A stretch of 64,000 nucleotides of DNA from Streptomyces sp. GESEQ-35 (GCF_017948485.1 NZ_JAFFSX010000004.1:408210-472209); one strand, 5' to 3'. Counted from the first letter of the stretch, positions 8,985 through 17,953 are shown. The notes: a model not told the origin generated them from the sequence alone. Made by a program: numbers and translations.

Positions 8985-9923
8985 CTATGCCAGGAGGCCC
9001 GACGCCTTCCACAGGCGCCGCCCTACTCCCCGCAGCACCCCTATGTCGTCCAGGAAGTCCGTCAGTCGTTTCGCGCCCGTCTGCATGACCTCCCGGCGGT
9101 GGCCGCTGGCCTTCATCTGTGCCATGGCCTCGCGTTTGTCCAGGCCTACGTTCGTGTAGACCTCGGGGTTCACGAAGGCCACCGAGAAGATGCGGGCGAA
9201 CTCGCCGGAGGTGACCCGGGTGAATTCCTGGGACCACCTCGGGGCGGTCACCATCTGGCGGCGGAGCTCTTCACGGGCGTACCGCACATGACGTGCCTCC
9301 TCCACCACATGGATCCGCGTGACACCCCGGATCAGGGGCTGTACCCGCTCGTCCGGGAAGGTCAGCCGCTGCATCCAGTCGAGGACCTCCTCGCCGAGGA
9401 GTGTCGCGGTGAAGGAGCCAGGGGTGGTGGAGATGGTCTTGAAGAGGCGGCCCAGGTTCTGGTGCGCCCGGCTCACCGGGTACCACGGTGTCCCGCCGTG
9501 CGAGATCAGCCGGGCGAACATCTTCGAGTGCCGGCACTCGTCCTCGATCTCGGTCAGCGCGTAGCGCACATGCGCGCTCGTCGCGGCCTTGTCGTAGATG
9601 TGCCGGGTGAGCAGCTGCATCAGGATGATCTCGAACCAGATACCGAGTGAGGCGAGCGCGGCGGCCTCGTGCTGCGAGAGCAGGATTCGCTGCTCCTCGC
9701 TCATCCGCCGCCACATCGGCGTGTCGTACAGCGACACCAGCTCCGGCGGCCAGAACCACTTGCCCTCCTCGAAGGGCGAGTCCCAGTCCAGTTCCTTGTC
9801 GGGGTCGAAGGAGTGCTTGAGGGACGAGGCGAGCAACCGCTCGGCCACCTGCTCACGGTCCTTGAGCAGGCCGAGCGCATCGCGCAGCCCGTCCAGCGCG
9901 TCGGCTTCGGTCACGGTCGTCAT
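8985..9923 (-). CDS. AurF-like diiron oxygenase
   Basis: 312 residues from ATG 9923, which gives MTTVTEADALDG; the longer frame to 9995 crosses the promoter region. Two ExxH iron motifs are visible, ECRH in EIEDECRHSK and EARH in HVVEEARHVRYA, with carboxylates such as EVLDW between them. This is the pattern of the p-aminobenzoate N-oxygenase (AurF) family, ferritin-like diiron enzymes that oxidise amines or related groups. The substrate is unknown. It is divergent from another diiron protein at 10013 and lies next to a TetR regulator, suggesting one regulated pathway. Confidence 0.8.
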   Translation of the reverse strand: MTTVTEADALDGLRDALGLLKDREQVAERLLASSLKHSFDPDKELDWDSPFEEGKWFWPPELVSLYDTPMWRRMSEEQRILLSQHEAAALASLGIWFEIILMQLLTRHIYDKAATSAHVRYALTEIEDECRHSKMFARLISHGGTPWYPVSRAHQNLGRLFKTISTTPGSFTATLLGEEVLDWMQRLTFPDERVQPLIRGVTRIHVVEEARHVRYAREELRRQMVTAPRWSQEFTRVTSGEFARIFSVAFVNPEVYTNVGLDKREAMAQMKASGHRREVMQTGAKRLTDFLDDIGVLRGVGRRLWKASGLLA

Positions 9924-9937
9924 GGGCTTATGAGACC

Positions 9938-9951
9938 GCTTGTCAGCAAGC
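9938..9951. promoter_or_regulatory. Candidate TetR operator palindrome
   Basis: GCTTGTCAGCAAGC is an inverted repeat with perfect 5-base arms, 15 bases upstream of the AurF-like start and inside the divergent promoter region (9924-10012). A related half-site, CTTGTTGAC, occurs near 9973. The position and size suit a TetR-type operator, and the TetR gene at 8236-8883 is the natural candidate protein. This assignment is inference. Confidence 0.45.
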
Positions 9952-10012
9952 CCGTCAATCCCCCGCGCGCGACTTGTTGACCGCGCGTCTACCAAGTAGG
10001 AGCCTGCGGTGC

Positions 10013-11122
10013 ATGCCGACTGAAGACCTGTACGCCATGGACCCGGGAGACTCCCTCTGGCGCGTGCCGGCGACCGGCGCCGCTCGCTTCAACTGGGAGT
10101 ACGACGACGGGCGCGACCGCCTCCTCGCCCTCTACCAGAAGGGCAAGGACAAGCAGTGGGACGGACAGAAGCGGATCGACTGGGATCTGGAGGTGGATCC
10201 GTACGACCCGCTCGGCACGCCCGACGAGTCGATCAGCATCCACGGGACCCCGTACTGGGCGAAGATGACGGACCGCGACAAGGGCGAGCTGCGCCGGCAC
10301 CTCGCGTCCTGGCAGTTCAGCCAGTTTCTGCACGGTGAGCAGGGCGCGATGATCTGTGCGGCCCGGATCGTCGAGTCGGTCCCCGACCTGGACGCGAAGT
10401 TCTACTCGGCGACCCAGACGATGGACGAGGCCCGGCATGCCGAGATCTACGGCCGTTTCCTGCACGAGAAGATCGGCCTGCTCTACCCGATCAACGACAA
10501 CCTCCAGTCCCTGCTGGGCGACACGCTGCGGGACTCGCGCTGGGACATGCCGTATCTCGGCATGCAGGTGCTCATCGAGGGCCTCGCGCTGGCCGCCTTC
10601 GGCATGATCAGGGACACGACGGACAAGCCCCTGCCCAAGCAGATCCTGGCGTACGTCATGCAGGACGAGGCCCGGCACGTCGCCTTCGGCCGGATGGCGC
10701 TGCGCGACTACTACCGGCAGCTCAGCGACGCCGAACTCCGTGAGCGCGAGGAGTTCGTCATCGAGGGCTGCTACCTGATGCGTGACCGGCTGCGCGGGGT
10801 GGAGGTCCTGGAGAACTTCGGCATCCCGAAGGCGGAGGCCGAGGAGTACAGCGAACGGTCCGAATTCCTCGCCCTCTTCCGCAAGCTGCTGTTCAGCCGC
10901 ATCGTCCCCTGCGTGAAGGACATCGGCCTGTGGGGCGAGCGCCTCCAACAGGCCTATGTCGACATGGGAGTCTTCGAGATGGGCGACTCGAACCTGGATC
11001 TGCTGATGGCGCAGGACGAGGAGATCGCCGAGAAGCTCGACGCCGAGCGGTTCGCGGCGGAGGAACACGACCGGGTCGCGGAGGTGGATCAGTCCATCGC
11101 CCTGGGGGCAGACGAGGCCTGA
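10013..11122 (+). CDS. Ferritin-like diiron protein
   Basis: 369 residues from ATG 10013, preceded by TAGGAG at good spacing. Two DEARH motifs (TMDEARHAEIYG and MQDEARHVAFGR) plus acidic residues in EQGAMICAARIVES and IEGLALAAFGMI supply the six ligands of a ferritin-like diiron site. The arrangement resembles ribonucleotide-reductase-R2-like or fatty-acid-desaturase-like ferritin proteins, but I cannot assign a substrate. It is transcribed divergently from the AurF-like gene from an 89-base shared region with a palindrome, so the two diiron proteins probably serve one pathway. Confidence 0.75.
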   Translation: MPTEDLYAMDPGDSLWRVPATGAARFNWEYDDGRDRLLALYQKGKDKQWDGQKRIDWDLEVDPYDPLGTPDESISIHGTPYWAKMTDRDKGELRRHLASWQFSQFLHGEQGAMICAARIVESVPDLDAKFYSATQTMDEARHAEIYGRFLHEKIGLLYPINDNLQSLLGDTLRDSRWDMPYLGMQVLIEGLALAAFGMIRDTTDKPLPKQILAYVMQDEARHVAFGRMALRDYYRQLSDAELREREEFVIEGCYLMRDRLRGVEVLENFGIPKAEAEEYSERSEFLALFRKLLFSRIVPCVKDIGLWGERLQQAYVDMGVFEMGDSNLDLLMAQDEEIAEKLDAERFAAEEHDRVAEVDQSIALGADEA

Positions 11123-11125
11123 GCA

Positions 11126-11176
11126 GCGCCCCGCAGGGGCGCGGGGAACTGCGCGACCAGACCCCACCGACCCGCA
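11126..11176 (+). repeat. Dispersed 3'-end repeat, copy C
   Basis: Repeat copy in plus orientation between the convergent ends of the ferritin-like gene (11122) and the DUF3291 gene (11206). It contains CGCCCCGCAGGGGCG followed by CGGGGAACTGCGCGACCAG. The CCCCGCAGGGG part is itself a compact hairpin. The position suits a bidirectional terminator. Confidence 0.75.
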
Positions 11177-11205
11177 GCGATCGAACCGCCTGCCCAGCGG
11201 AGCGC

Positions 11206-11712
11206 TTACGCAGGGCAGCCCAGGTCGTCCGGAACCTCAAACGCCACCGGTGGCGCACCCTCCGCGGGGAACGACGTGCGCAGGGTGAACGCGTACGGCG
11301 TCGGCCCGTTCGTGCGCAGATGCAGCAGGCGGGACTCGGCCTCCGCGACCGTGGGCCGGTGGCCCGCCGGGACCCACCACATCGCCACCATCGCCTCCGC
11401 GACCCGCTCGAACCACTCCCGCCGACGCGCGAGCATCTCCCGGTGCCGCCCCTGGTACATGTACGCGGTCAGCGCGTCGGCGTCCCGCCACACCGACATG
11501 TTGATGATCAGCCACTTGTCGCCGAAGACCTGGATGTCGGTCGCGTCGCCGTCGTCCGACTGGAGTCGCCAGACGAATCCGTCGGCGGCGTCCGCATCCG
11601 CGTTGACCGGGTCGAGTGCATCGACGAAGTCCTTCAACTCCGGGGAGTCCAGGGGGAACTTGAGGCGGCCGATGTTCACCTGGGCAAGTTCGTACGCGGC
11701 GGATGTCGTCAT
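11206..11712 (-). CDS. DUF3291 domain protein
   Basis: 168 residues matching the DUF3291 pattern: an N-terminal AQVNIGRL, a central IINMSVWRDADALTAYMYQGRHREMLARRREWF, and a MWWVPAGHRPTVAEAESRL segment. These proteins have an antibiotic-monooxygenase-like ferredoxin fold, but no reaction is established. The ATG at 11712 is the natural start. It is probably monocistronic, convergent with the ferritin-like gene and separated from the PBP2 gene by 66 bases. Confidence 0.78.
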   Translation of the reverse strand: MTTSAAYELAQVNIGRLKFPLDSPELKDFVDALDPVNADADAADGFVWRLQSDDGDATDIQVFGDKWLIINMSVWRDADALTAYMYQGRHREMLARRREWFERVAEAMVAMWWVPAGHRPTVAEAESRLLHLRTNGPTPYAFTLRTSFPAEGAPPVAFEVPDDLGCPA

Positions 11713-11778
11713 GTACCGAACGGTAGGTCGGGGGAGGGGGGCACGGGTACCCCCGTCTCAACAATCGAGCACGCCCGC

Positions 11779-13236
11779 CTACGAGTTCAGCACCGCCCTC
11801 ATCACCGCCCGCGCGATCGGCGCCGCGTCCCCGCCCCCGCTGATCTCCCCCCGGCGCGCCGACGCGTCCTCCACCACCACCGCGACCGCCACCTTCGGCT
11901 CGACGTCACCGTCCCCGTGCGCCCAGGAGACGAACCAGGCGTACGGCGTCCCGGAGTTGTCGACGCCGTGCTGGGCGGTGCCGGTCTTGCCGCCGACGGT
12001 GGCGTCGCGGATCGCGGCATTGCGGCCGGTGCCCTTCGTCACCACGTCGGTCATCAGCTTCTTCATACGGACGGCCGTCGACGGGAGCATCATCTGCCGC
12101 AGCGGGCGCGACCCCGCCGTCGACATCGTCGTACCGCTCGCCCGCGTGGTCCGCTCGACCAGGTACGGCGACCGCACCTGCCCGCCGTTCGCCACGGCCG
12201 CCGCGACCATCGCCATCTGCAAGGGCGTGGCCCGAGTGTTGTACTGCCCGATCGAGGACAGCGCCAGCTGCGCCCTGTCCACCGAGGTGTCGAAGGTGCT
12301 CGGCGCCACCGAGAACGGGATCCTCGCCTCGGTGTCGTTGAAGCCGACGGCCTCGGCCGTCCGCGCCATGGCCTCCACACCCACCCGCACGCCCAGCCTC
12401 GCGAACACCGTGTTGCACGACCACACGAACGCCTCCCGCAGCGAGGCGTCCCGGCAGCTGTCGGCCTCGTTCGTCAGCGAGGTCCTGGTCCCGGGGAGGG
12501 TGTAGGGGTCGGGCGAGTCCGTCGGCTCGTCCAGATCCGTGATGACCCCGGCGTCCAGCGCCGCCGCCGCGGTCACCACCTTGAAGGTGGACCCCGGCGG
12601 ATACGTCTGCCGTACCGCCCGGTTGAGCATCGGCTTGTCCCGGTCGCCGTTCAGCCGCTCCCAGGACTGCTTCGCCGCCGCCCCGTTCCCGGACAGGGCG
12701 GCGGGGTCGTACGACGGAGTGGACACCAGCGCCAGGATCCGTCCCGTCGCCGGCTCGATGGCGGCCACCGCGCCCTTGCGCCCGCCGAGCCGCGCGTACG
12801 CCGCCTCCTGCGCGGCCGGTTCGATGGTCGTCACGACGTCGCCGCCCGGGTTCTGCGACCGCGTGAAGTCGTTCCACAGGGGGAACGGCCGGAGCATCGG
12901 GGCCGTGCCGGACAGGACGTCGTCCTCGGCGTGCTCCAGGAACGTCGTGCCGTACTCCTGCGAGGCGAAGCCGGTGACCGGCGCGTACATCGGGCCGTGC
13001 GCGTAGGACCGTTCGTAGCGGAGCTGCTCGCGGGTGTCCTCCGAGCCGGTGAGCGGGGCGCCGCCGGCCAGGATGTCGCCGCGCGGCTGGCCGTAACGGG
13101 CGATGTTCTGACGGCGGTTGGCCGGGTTGTCGTCGTAGGACGGGGCCTGGACGACCTGGATGCGGGCGGCGTTCACCAGGAGCGCGACCAGGAGCAGGGC
13201 GCAGAACACCGCGGCGTGTCTGATGTAGCGGGTCAT
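11779..13236 (-). CDS. Class B penicillin-binding protein (PBP2/FtsI type)
   Basis: 485 residues. One N-terminal membrane anchor (about residues 7-25) is followed by a dimerisation region and a transpeptidase domain. The catalytic motifs are all present: STFK (Ser near 216), SCN (near 272) and KTGT (near 416). It cross-links peptidoglycan stems outside the membrane. Its start overlaps the stop of the upstream SEDS gene by 4 bases (ATGA), and SEDS glycosyltransferases work as pairs with class B PBPs. It resembles the non-essential FtsI-like paralogues of Streptomyces rather than the dcw-cluster FtsI, judged only from context. Confidence 0.9.
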   Translation of the reverse strand: MTRYIRHAAVFCALLLVALLVNAARIQVVQAPSYDDNPANRRQNIARYGQPRGDILAGGAPLTGSEDTREQLRYERSYAHGPMYAPVTGFASQEYGTTFLEHAEDDVLSGTAPMLRPFPLWNDFTRSQNPGGDVVTTIEPAAQEAAYARLGGRKGAVAAIEPATGRILALVSTPSYDPAALSGNGAAAKQSWERLNGDRDKPMLNRAVRQTYPPGSTFKVVTAAAALDAGVITDLDEPTDSPDPYTLPGTRTSLTNEADSCRDASLREAFVWSCNTVFARLGVRVGVEAMARTAEAVGFNDTEARIPFSVAPSTFDTSVDRAQLALSSIGQYNTRATPLQMAMVAAAVANGGQVRSPYLVERTTRASGTTMSTAGSRPLRQMMLPSTAVRMKKLMTDVVTKGTGRNAAIRDATVGGKTGTAQHGVDNSGTPYAWFVSWAHGDGDVEPKVAVAVVVEDASARRGEISGGGDAAPIARAVMRAVLNS

Positions 13237-14597
13237 GGGGCGACCTCCCCGTCGTACTGCCGTCGTGCCGAGTCGCTCACCCTGACCAGCAGCGCCACGA
13301 TCGCCCAGTTGGTGACCACCGACGAGCCGCCCTGCGCGAGGAACGGCATCGCCATACCGGTCAGCGGGATCAGGCCCGTCACCCCGCCCGCGATGACGAA
13401 CACCTGGAGCGCCACGATCGAGGCGAGGCCCACCGCGAGAAGCCGGCCGAACGGATCACGCAGGACCAGGCCCACCCGGTAGCCGCGCTCCACGAGCAGG
13501 CCGTACAACAGGAAGATCGCGGCCAGACCGGCCAGGCCCAGCTCCTCGCCCGCCGTCGCCAGGATGAAGTCCGACTTGGCGGCGAAGCCGATGAGAACGG
13601 AATGACCGAGGCCCAGGCCGGTGCCGAGCACGCCGCCCGCCGCGAAGGCGAAGAGGGTCTGGGCGAGCTGGTTGGCGCCCTGGCCCGCCTCGATCGACGC
13701 GAACGGGTGCAGCCAGTCCTCGACCCTGCTGTGCACATGCGGCTCCAGCCAGCCGACGGCGACGGCACCGAGCGCGGCCAGCAGCAGGCCCACCGCGATC
13801 CAGCCGGTGCGCCCGGTGGCGACGTAGAGGAGAACCACGAACAGACCGAAGAACAGCAGCGACGTGCCGAGATCGCGCTCCAGCACCAGCACACCCACGC
13901 TCAGCAGCCAGATCGCGACGATCGGGCCGAGGACCCGGCCGGTGGGGAGCTGGAGGCGCCAGATGCGGCGGCCGGTGTAGCGCAGCGCATTGCGGTTGGC
14001 GGCGAGATACGCGGCGAAGAACACCGCGAGCAGCACCTTCGCGAACTCGCCCGGCTGGATGGAGAATCCGGCGATCCGGATCCAGATCCGGGCGCCGTTC
14101 ACGGCCGGGAAGAAGATCGGGAGGGTGAGGAGGGCGAGGGCGGCGACGACACACACATACGCATAGCGCTGGAGCACCCGGTGGTCGCGCAGGAGAAGGA
14201 CGACGAAGATGAACAGGCCCACGCCCAGCGTCGACCAGACGAGTTGGGTGGGCGCCGCCCGGTCGCCCGGGGTCTCCAGGTCGAGCCGGTAGATCAGCAC
14301 CAGGCCGAGGCCGTTGAGCAGCACGCCGATCGGCAGCAGGAGCGGGTCGGCGTAGGGGGCGCGGAGGCGGACCGCGATATGCGCCAGCAGCGCGAGCACG
14401 CCCAGCCCGGCGCCGTAACCGGCGGCGCCGGGCGGGACGGAGCCGTTCTTCGCCAGGCCGACATCGCAGTAGCCGTACACCGACAGGAGTACGGCGACCA
14501 CGATGAGGGCGAGTTCGATGCCACGGCGCCGGGGCAGACGGACGGCGGTCGCGTGCGGGTCCGCCGTCGCTGCCAGGGTGGTTCCGGCCTTGCTCAT
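13233..14597 (-). CDS. SEDS family peptidoglycan polymerase (FtsW/RodA)
   Basis: 454 residues with ten or more hydrophobic segments and the SEDS signatures RIAGFSIQPGEFAKVLL and, near the C-terminus, GGVTGLIPLTGMAMPFLAQGGSS. RodA/FtsW proteins polymerise lipid II into glycan strands. It is the first gene of a two-gene operon with the class B PBP, the usual pairing. The length is near the family norm. Upstream is a short intergenic stretch (14598-14640), so its promoter lies very close or within the preceding gene's 3' region. Confidence 0.9.
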   Translation of the reverse strand: MSKAGTTLAATADPHATAVRLPRRRGIELALIVVAVLLSVYGYCDVGLAKNGSVPPGAAGYGAGLGVLALLAHIAVRLRAPYADPLLLPIGVLLNGLGLVLIYRLDLETPGDRAAPTQLVWSTLGVGLFIFVVLLLRDHRVLQRYAYVCVVAALALLTLPIFFPAVNGARIWIRIAGFSIQPGEFAKVLLAVFFAAYLAANRNALRYTGRRIWRLQLPTGRVLGPIVAIWLLSVGVLVLERDLGTSLLFFGLFVVLLYVATGRTGWIAVGLLLAALGAVAVGWLEPHVHSRVEDWLHPFASIEAGQGANQLAQTLFAFAAGGVLGTGLGLGHSVLIGFAAKSDFILATAGEELGLAGLAAIFLLYGLLVERGYRVGLVLRDPFGRLLAVGLASIVALQVFVIAGGVTGLIPLTGMAMPFLAQGGSSVVTNWAIVALLVRVSDSARRQYDGEVAP

Positions 14598-14640
14598 GTC
14601 CGGAATTTACCCAAATAGGACATCTTGTGAGCCTCCGGTA

Positions 14641-15078
14641 TCAGCACCAGCGTGGCGCGGCCCCGATGTTGTTGATGAAACGCGCCGAACCCCAGGCCCA
14701 GGTGCCGTCCGTGAGGAGGTACCAGAGTGGGTTGCCCAGGATGTTCTGGCCCGGTGTCTTGCAGAAGATGGACACGTAGTCACCGCGGTAGACCGACCGG
14801 ATGGGCCGACTGCCACGGGTCGGCGCGCTGCGCAGAACCAGTCTGTCGACCGTCACGACGCCCCGGTAGCGGCGCGGGTCGCGTTGATCGCCCCGGCCAC
14901 CGAATTCGTCGGATCCGTCACCACCGCCGAATTCCGAGTCACCGCTGCTGAACCCCGAGTCGCCACCGCTGCCGAACTCGTCGTCCGCGACGGCGGGCGA
15001 AACGACGGTCGCGGTGGCGAGGGCGGCGACGGCGGCAGTTGTGGCGAGCCGACGGACGAGGCGGATACGAAGAGACAT
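14641..15078 (-). CDS. Secreted SH3-like domain protein
   Basis: 145 residues from ATG 15078, preceded by GGAGGTG at 6-base spacing. Residues 1-32 form a signal peptide (LATTAAVAALATATVVSPAVA). A glycine/serine/aspartate-rich linker (GSGGDSGFSSGDSEFGGG) of about 40 residues follows, then a C-terminal SH3-type domain with LVLRSAPTRGSRPIRSVYRGD and a WYLLTDGTWAWGSARFI strand pair. Bacterial SH3 domains of this sort bind peptidoglycan or other wall ligands. Two cysteines (FCKTPG and the C-terminal WC) could form a disulfide. It is probably an exported wall-associated protein. Confidence 0.75.
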   Translation of the reverse strand: MSLRIRLVRRLATTAAVAALATATVVSPAVADDEFGSGGDSGFSSGDSEFGGGDGSDEFGGRGDQRDPRRYRGVVTVDRLVLRSAPTRGSRPIRSVYRGDYVSIFCKTPGQNILGNPLWYLLTDGTWAWGSARFINNIGAAPRWC

Positions 15079-15185
15079 GGTGGGCACCTCCATGAATGGG
15101 CCGAAGCTGACTAATCGCCACATTAGGAGCGAGATCGCCTGGTCGCGCGTGCTGATGGGCCATAGGAGCAGCGCCTATAGGGGCC

Positions 15186-15240
15186 GCGCAGCGGGCCCCT
15201 GGGGGCGCGGGGAACTGCGCGACAAGCCACAGACAACCCG
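15186..15240 (+). repeat. Dispersed 3'-end repeat, copy D
   Basis: Repeat copy with GGGCCCCTGGGGGCG followed by CGGGGAACTGCGCGACAAG. It lies between the SH3 gene start and the 3' end of the histidine kinase gene (15285), so it is downstream of the kinase. A GGGCCCC/GGGGC pairing offers a hairpin. Confidence 0.7.
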
Positions 15241-15284
15241 CAGTCGGCAAACAACCGGCACCCCCGAGCTATCAGCCGCTCCGC

Positions 15285-16520
15285 TCACCGAAGGACAAGC
15301 GTGGCGACGGCCCCACCATCCTCCGCATTGCCGAACGACAGCCGCGCGCCCAGAACCTCCGCCTGGCCCAGCGCAATCGTCAGCCCCAGCCCGTGCCCCT
15401 TGGCACCACCTTCCGTACGGAACCGCTGCGGCCCGTGCTCCACCAGATACTCCGGATAGCCGTCCCCGTGATCCCGCACGCTGACCACCGGCCCGTTCAC
15501 CGTGACGACGAACGGCGGGCGCCCGTGCCGGTGCGCGTTGGCGACCAGATTGCCGAGCACCCGCTCCAGGCGCCGCCGGTCCGTCTCCACCGTCGCGTCC
15601 CGTACGACCCTGACCTCGGTGTGGTTCCCGGCCGTCCGCACCACCCGCTCGGCCAGCGCCGCCAACTGTTCGGTGTCCAGGTCGAGCCGCTCCCGCCCGG
15701 TGTCGAGCCGGGAGATCTCCAGCAGGTCCTCGGTCAGCGTCCGCAGCGCCGCCACCCGGTCCCGGACCAGCTCGGTGGGCCGTCCCGCCGGGAGCAGTTC
15801 GGCGGCCGCGTGCAGTCCGGTCAGCGGGGTACGCAGCTCGTGCGCCACATCCGCGGTGAACCGCTGCTCGCTCTGAAGCTTGCCCTGTAGCGACGCCGCC
15901 ATGGAGTCCAGCGCGGCGGCGACCGCGGCCACCTCGTCCTGGGGGCGCGTCGGATCCTTCGTACGGGGGTCGTCGACGCGAGCGTCCAGATCGCCGCCGC
16001 TGATCCGCCGGGCGACTCGCGCGGTCGTGTGCAGCCGGCGCGTCACCCGGGTCACCGCGAACGCGCCCACCAGCAGCGTCACCCCGATCGCCAGCCCCGA
16101 GGACCAGATGATCGCCCGGCCGAGGTCGTTGATGGTGCGCGACTGCTGCGAGTAGTCGACCTCCACGGCAAGCGCCCGCCCGCCGTCGGCCGGGCCCGCC
16201 GCCCACATCGTCGGGCGGCCCTCGTGGTCGGCGACCATCGTGCCGCGCTCGCCGGCCGCCGCCAGCTTCCGCAGCGACTCGGGCAGCCCGTCCGGGTCGA
16301 CGCCCATGCCCGGCATCAGCCTGTCCCCGGCCTCGAACGCCGTGGTCGCGTCGTCCAGCCGGGACAGCGCGAGGTCACGGGCCTGCTCGACCGTCTGGTT
16401 CGACACGGACACATGCACGAGGACGCCGAGCAGCGCGGCCAGCGTGCAGCACATCACCGTGATGAACACGGCGGCCTTCACGGCGAGCGTCCCCGCCCAG
16501 CGGGGGAGCCCGAGCCTCAT
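15285..16520 (-). CDS. Orphan sensor histidine kinase
   Basis: 411 residues. There are membrane segments at about 12-38 and 142-162 with a roughly 100-residue extracytoplasmic sensor between them. A HAMP linker follows, then a HisKA region with FTADVAHELRTPLTGL (His near 226) and a HATPase domain with NLVANAHRHG (N-box), VRDHGDGYPE and GHGLGLTIA. It autophosphorylates on His and should pass phosphate to a response regulator, but no response regulator gene is in this window. Its ATG overlaps the stop of an upstream lipoprotein gene by 4 bases, so the lipoprotein may modulate its sensor domain. Transcription ends at repeat copy D. Confidence 0.88.
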   Translation of the reverse strand: MRLGLPRWAGTLAVKAAVFITVMCCTLAALLGVLVHVSVSNQTVEQARDLALSRLDDATTAFEAGDRLMPGMGVDPDGLPESLRKLAAAGERGTMVADHEGRPTMWAAGPADGGRALAVEVDYSQQSRTINDLGRAIIWSSGLAIGVTLLVGAFAVTRVTRRLHTTARVARRISGGDLDARVDDPRTKDPTRPQDEVAAVAAALDSMAASLQGKLQSEQRFTADVAHELRTPLTGLHAAAELLPAGRPTELVRDRVAALRTLTEDLLEISRLDTGRERLDLDTEQLAALAERVVRTAGNHTEVRVVRDATVETDRRRLERVLGNLVANAHRHGRPPFVVTVNGPVVSVRDHGDGYPEYLVEHGPQRFRTEGGAKGHGLGLTIALGQAEVLGARLSFGNAEDGGAVATLVLR

Positions 16521-17251
16521 CGAGGACTCGCCGAAGCGGAAGCCGATGCCGATGCCGATGCCGACGGTCGTGCGGTCCGCTTTCCGGTGCCGGTGCGCAG
16601 CATCTCGTCATGCGTGAGCAGCATCGTGTGCTGGTTCGCGTCCCAGGTCCACTGGAGGCGGTACTCGTAGCCGGCGACCTCGGACGGCGAGCGGATGATC
16701 ACGGATCGCCCGGCCAGCTCGACCGCGCTGATCGCGTCTTCCCAGCTCATGACCCGCACCAGCCGCCCCTTCGTGACGGTGTAGACGCGTACGGCCGTCA
16801 GGGTGCCCGGCAGCTGCCGGAAGCCCAGCGTCAGATCGTCCCGCCCGTCGCCGGTCAGATCGCGGTAGTACGGCCTCAGGACCGGGCACCTGGCCCGGTC
16901 CCCGCCCTCCGCGCAGTCGGCCATCCGGTCGCCCGTCTCGCGATACGGCGCCTTGCCGCCCTCGTAGTCGCCGGGGCTCGTGGCGATCTCGGCCCGTACG
17001 ATCGCGACCGGATCGACCTTGCGGATGGTGCCGCCCGGCACGGCGATCCCCTTGATCACCTCGTTCTCCACCTCGCCGATCTCGTAGGCGGGGGAGGACG
17101 CCGGTCGCAGCTCGGGCCACAGCCGGGCCGGGCTGACCGCGGTCGGGGTCGGGCCCGCGCCGCGCAGCTCGCCGGCGTCGCCGCAGGCCGCGGTGGTGCC
17201 CGCGAGCAGGGCGACAAGAGCGACGGCACGCGCGGGGCGGCTGAGGGGCAC
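16517..17251 (-). CDS. Lipoprotein co-transcribed with histidine kinase
   Basis: 244 residues from GTG 17251 with AGGAG upstream. The signal peptide ends in a lipobox (LLAGTTAAC, Cys near residue 23), so it should be anchored outside the membrane. The mature part has a region typical of FG-GAP/VCBS-like sensor proteins (RDLTGDGRDDLTLGFRQLPG). The C-terminus is a serine-alanine string coded by a hexanucleotide repeat near 16535-16562 and is likely length-variable. The 4-base overlap with the kinase suggests it is an accessory sensor or inhibitor for that kinase, as with CseA in the SigE system, though it is not recognisably homologous. Confidence 0.75.
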   Translation of the reverse strand: MPLSRPARAVALVALLAGTTAACGDAGELRGAGPTPTAVSPARLWPELRPASSPAYEIGEVENEVIKGIAVPGGTIRKVDPVAIVRAEIATSPGDYEGGKAPYRETGDRMADCAEGGDRARCPVLRPYYRDLTGDGRDDLTLGFRQLPGTLTAVRVYTVTKGRLVRVMSWEDAISAVELAGRSVIIRSPSEVAGYEYRLQWTWDANQHTMLLTHDEMLRTGTGKRTARPSASASASASASASPR

Positions 17252-17348
17252 GGCACTCCTGTGGTCCTGGACGATCGTGGGCCCCGTACACCTTATTCGC
17301 GGGGACGTCCTTTTTGCGCGCAGGGACTGTCCGGCCGGCGGGCAGACG

Positions 17349-17885
17349 CTATTCGGCCAGCTCCTCCAGCAGCCGGGCCGTCGACAACCCGGCCCGCAGG
17401 TACTCGACGAACAGTTCATTGTGCAGCGCCCAGGGCGAGCGCCGGGTGCGGATCAGCCGGATCGCCTCCTCGGTGGAGCAGCCCCGCCGGACCAGGGTGT
17501 GTGCGACCACCAGCCCCGAGCGGTTGTACCCGTGGTAGCAGCGGACGAGAACGCTGCGGCCCGCGTCCAGCGCCTCGCTCGCGGCCTGCGCGAGCCGCAT
17601 CACTCCGGCGAGCTGCGTTCCGTCCAGCGGACCGTCCGGAATCGGCCACACGTGGTGCTCGACGCCCGGATCCGGCCCGTGCCCGGGCAGCCGGAGGAGG
17701 GTCTGCACGAGATCGAACTGATCATGGACGACGACGAACTCCACCTGCCCGGAGCCGCCCTTGAACTCGTGCCCGCCCATCCACAGACCGGGCACGATCT
17801 CGCTCCACGGACTGTCCGGAGCGGGTACGTCGGGTTGGTTTCTGCGGGTCCGCAACCGAGCCTCCCCAAGCCCCTGCCAACTCAT
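17349..17885 (-). CDS. Dual-specificity protein phosphatase
   Basis: 178 residues with the cysteine-phosphatase signature CYHGYNRSG (CX5R) near residue 116, preceded by a PIPDGPLDG loop that offers the general-acid aspartate. Such proteins remove phosphate from Tyr and Ser/Thr residues or sometimes from lipids. The family pattern (IVPGLWMGGHEF at the start) is well kept. The gene is divergent from a NERD-domain gene at 17954. No ribosome site stands out at the ATG (17885), so the start could be slightly downstream. It acts in the cytoplasm; its substrate is unknown. Confidence 0.82.
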   Translation of the reverse strand: MSWQGLGEARLRTRRNQPDVPAPDSPWSEIVPGLWMGGHEFKGGSGQVEFVVVHDQFDLVQTLLRLPGHGPDPGVEHHVWPIPDGPLDGTQLAGVMRLAQAASEALDAGRSVLVRCYHGYNRSGLVVAHTLVRRGCSTEEAIRLIRTRRSPWALHNELFVEYLRAGLSTARLLEELAE

Positions 17886-17953
17886 CCCAAAGGTAACCGG
17901 GTTCTTGCCCCTGGAGCACCCCGCCTGTTCCCATGGTCATGGGGTGATGGTGC

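Noticed and set aside
16535..16562. Hexanucleotide repeat as CRISPR-like or regulatory array
   Set aside because: It is a short in-frame GCCGAT-type repeat coding Ser-Ala at the lipoprotein C-terminus, with no spacers.
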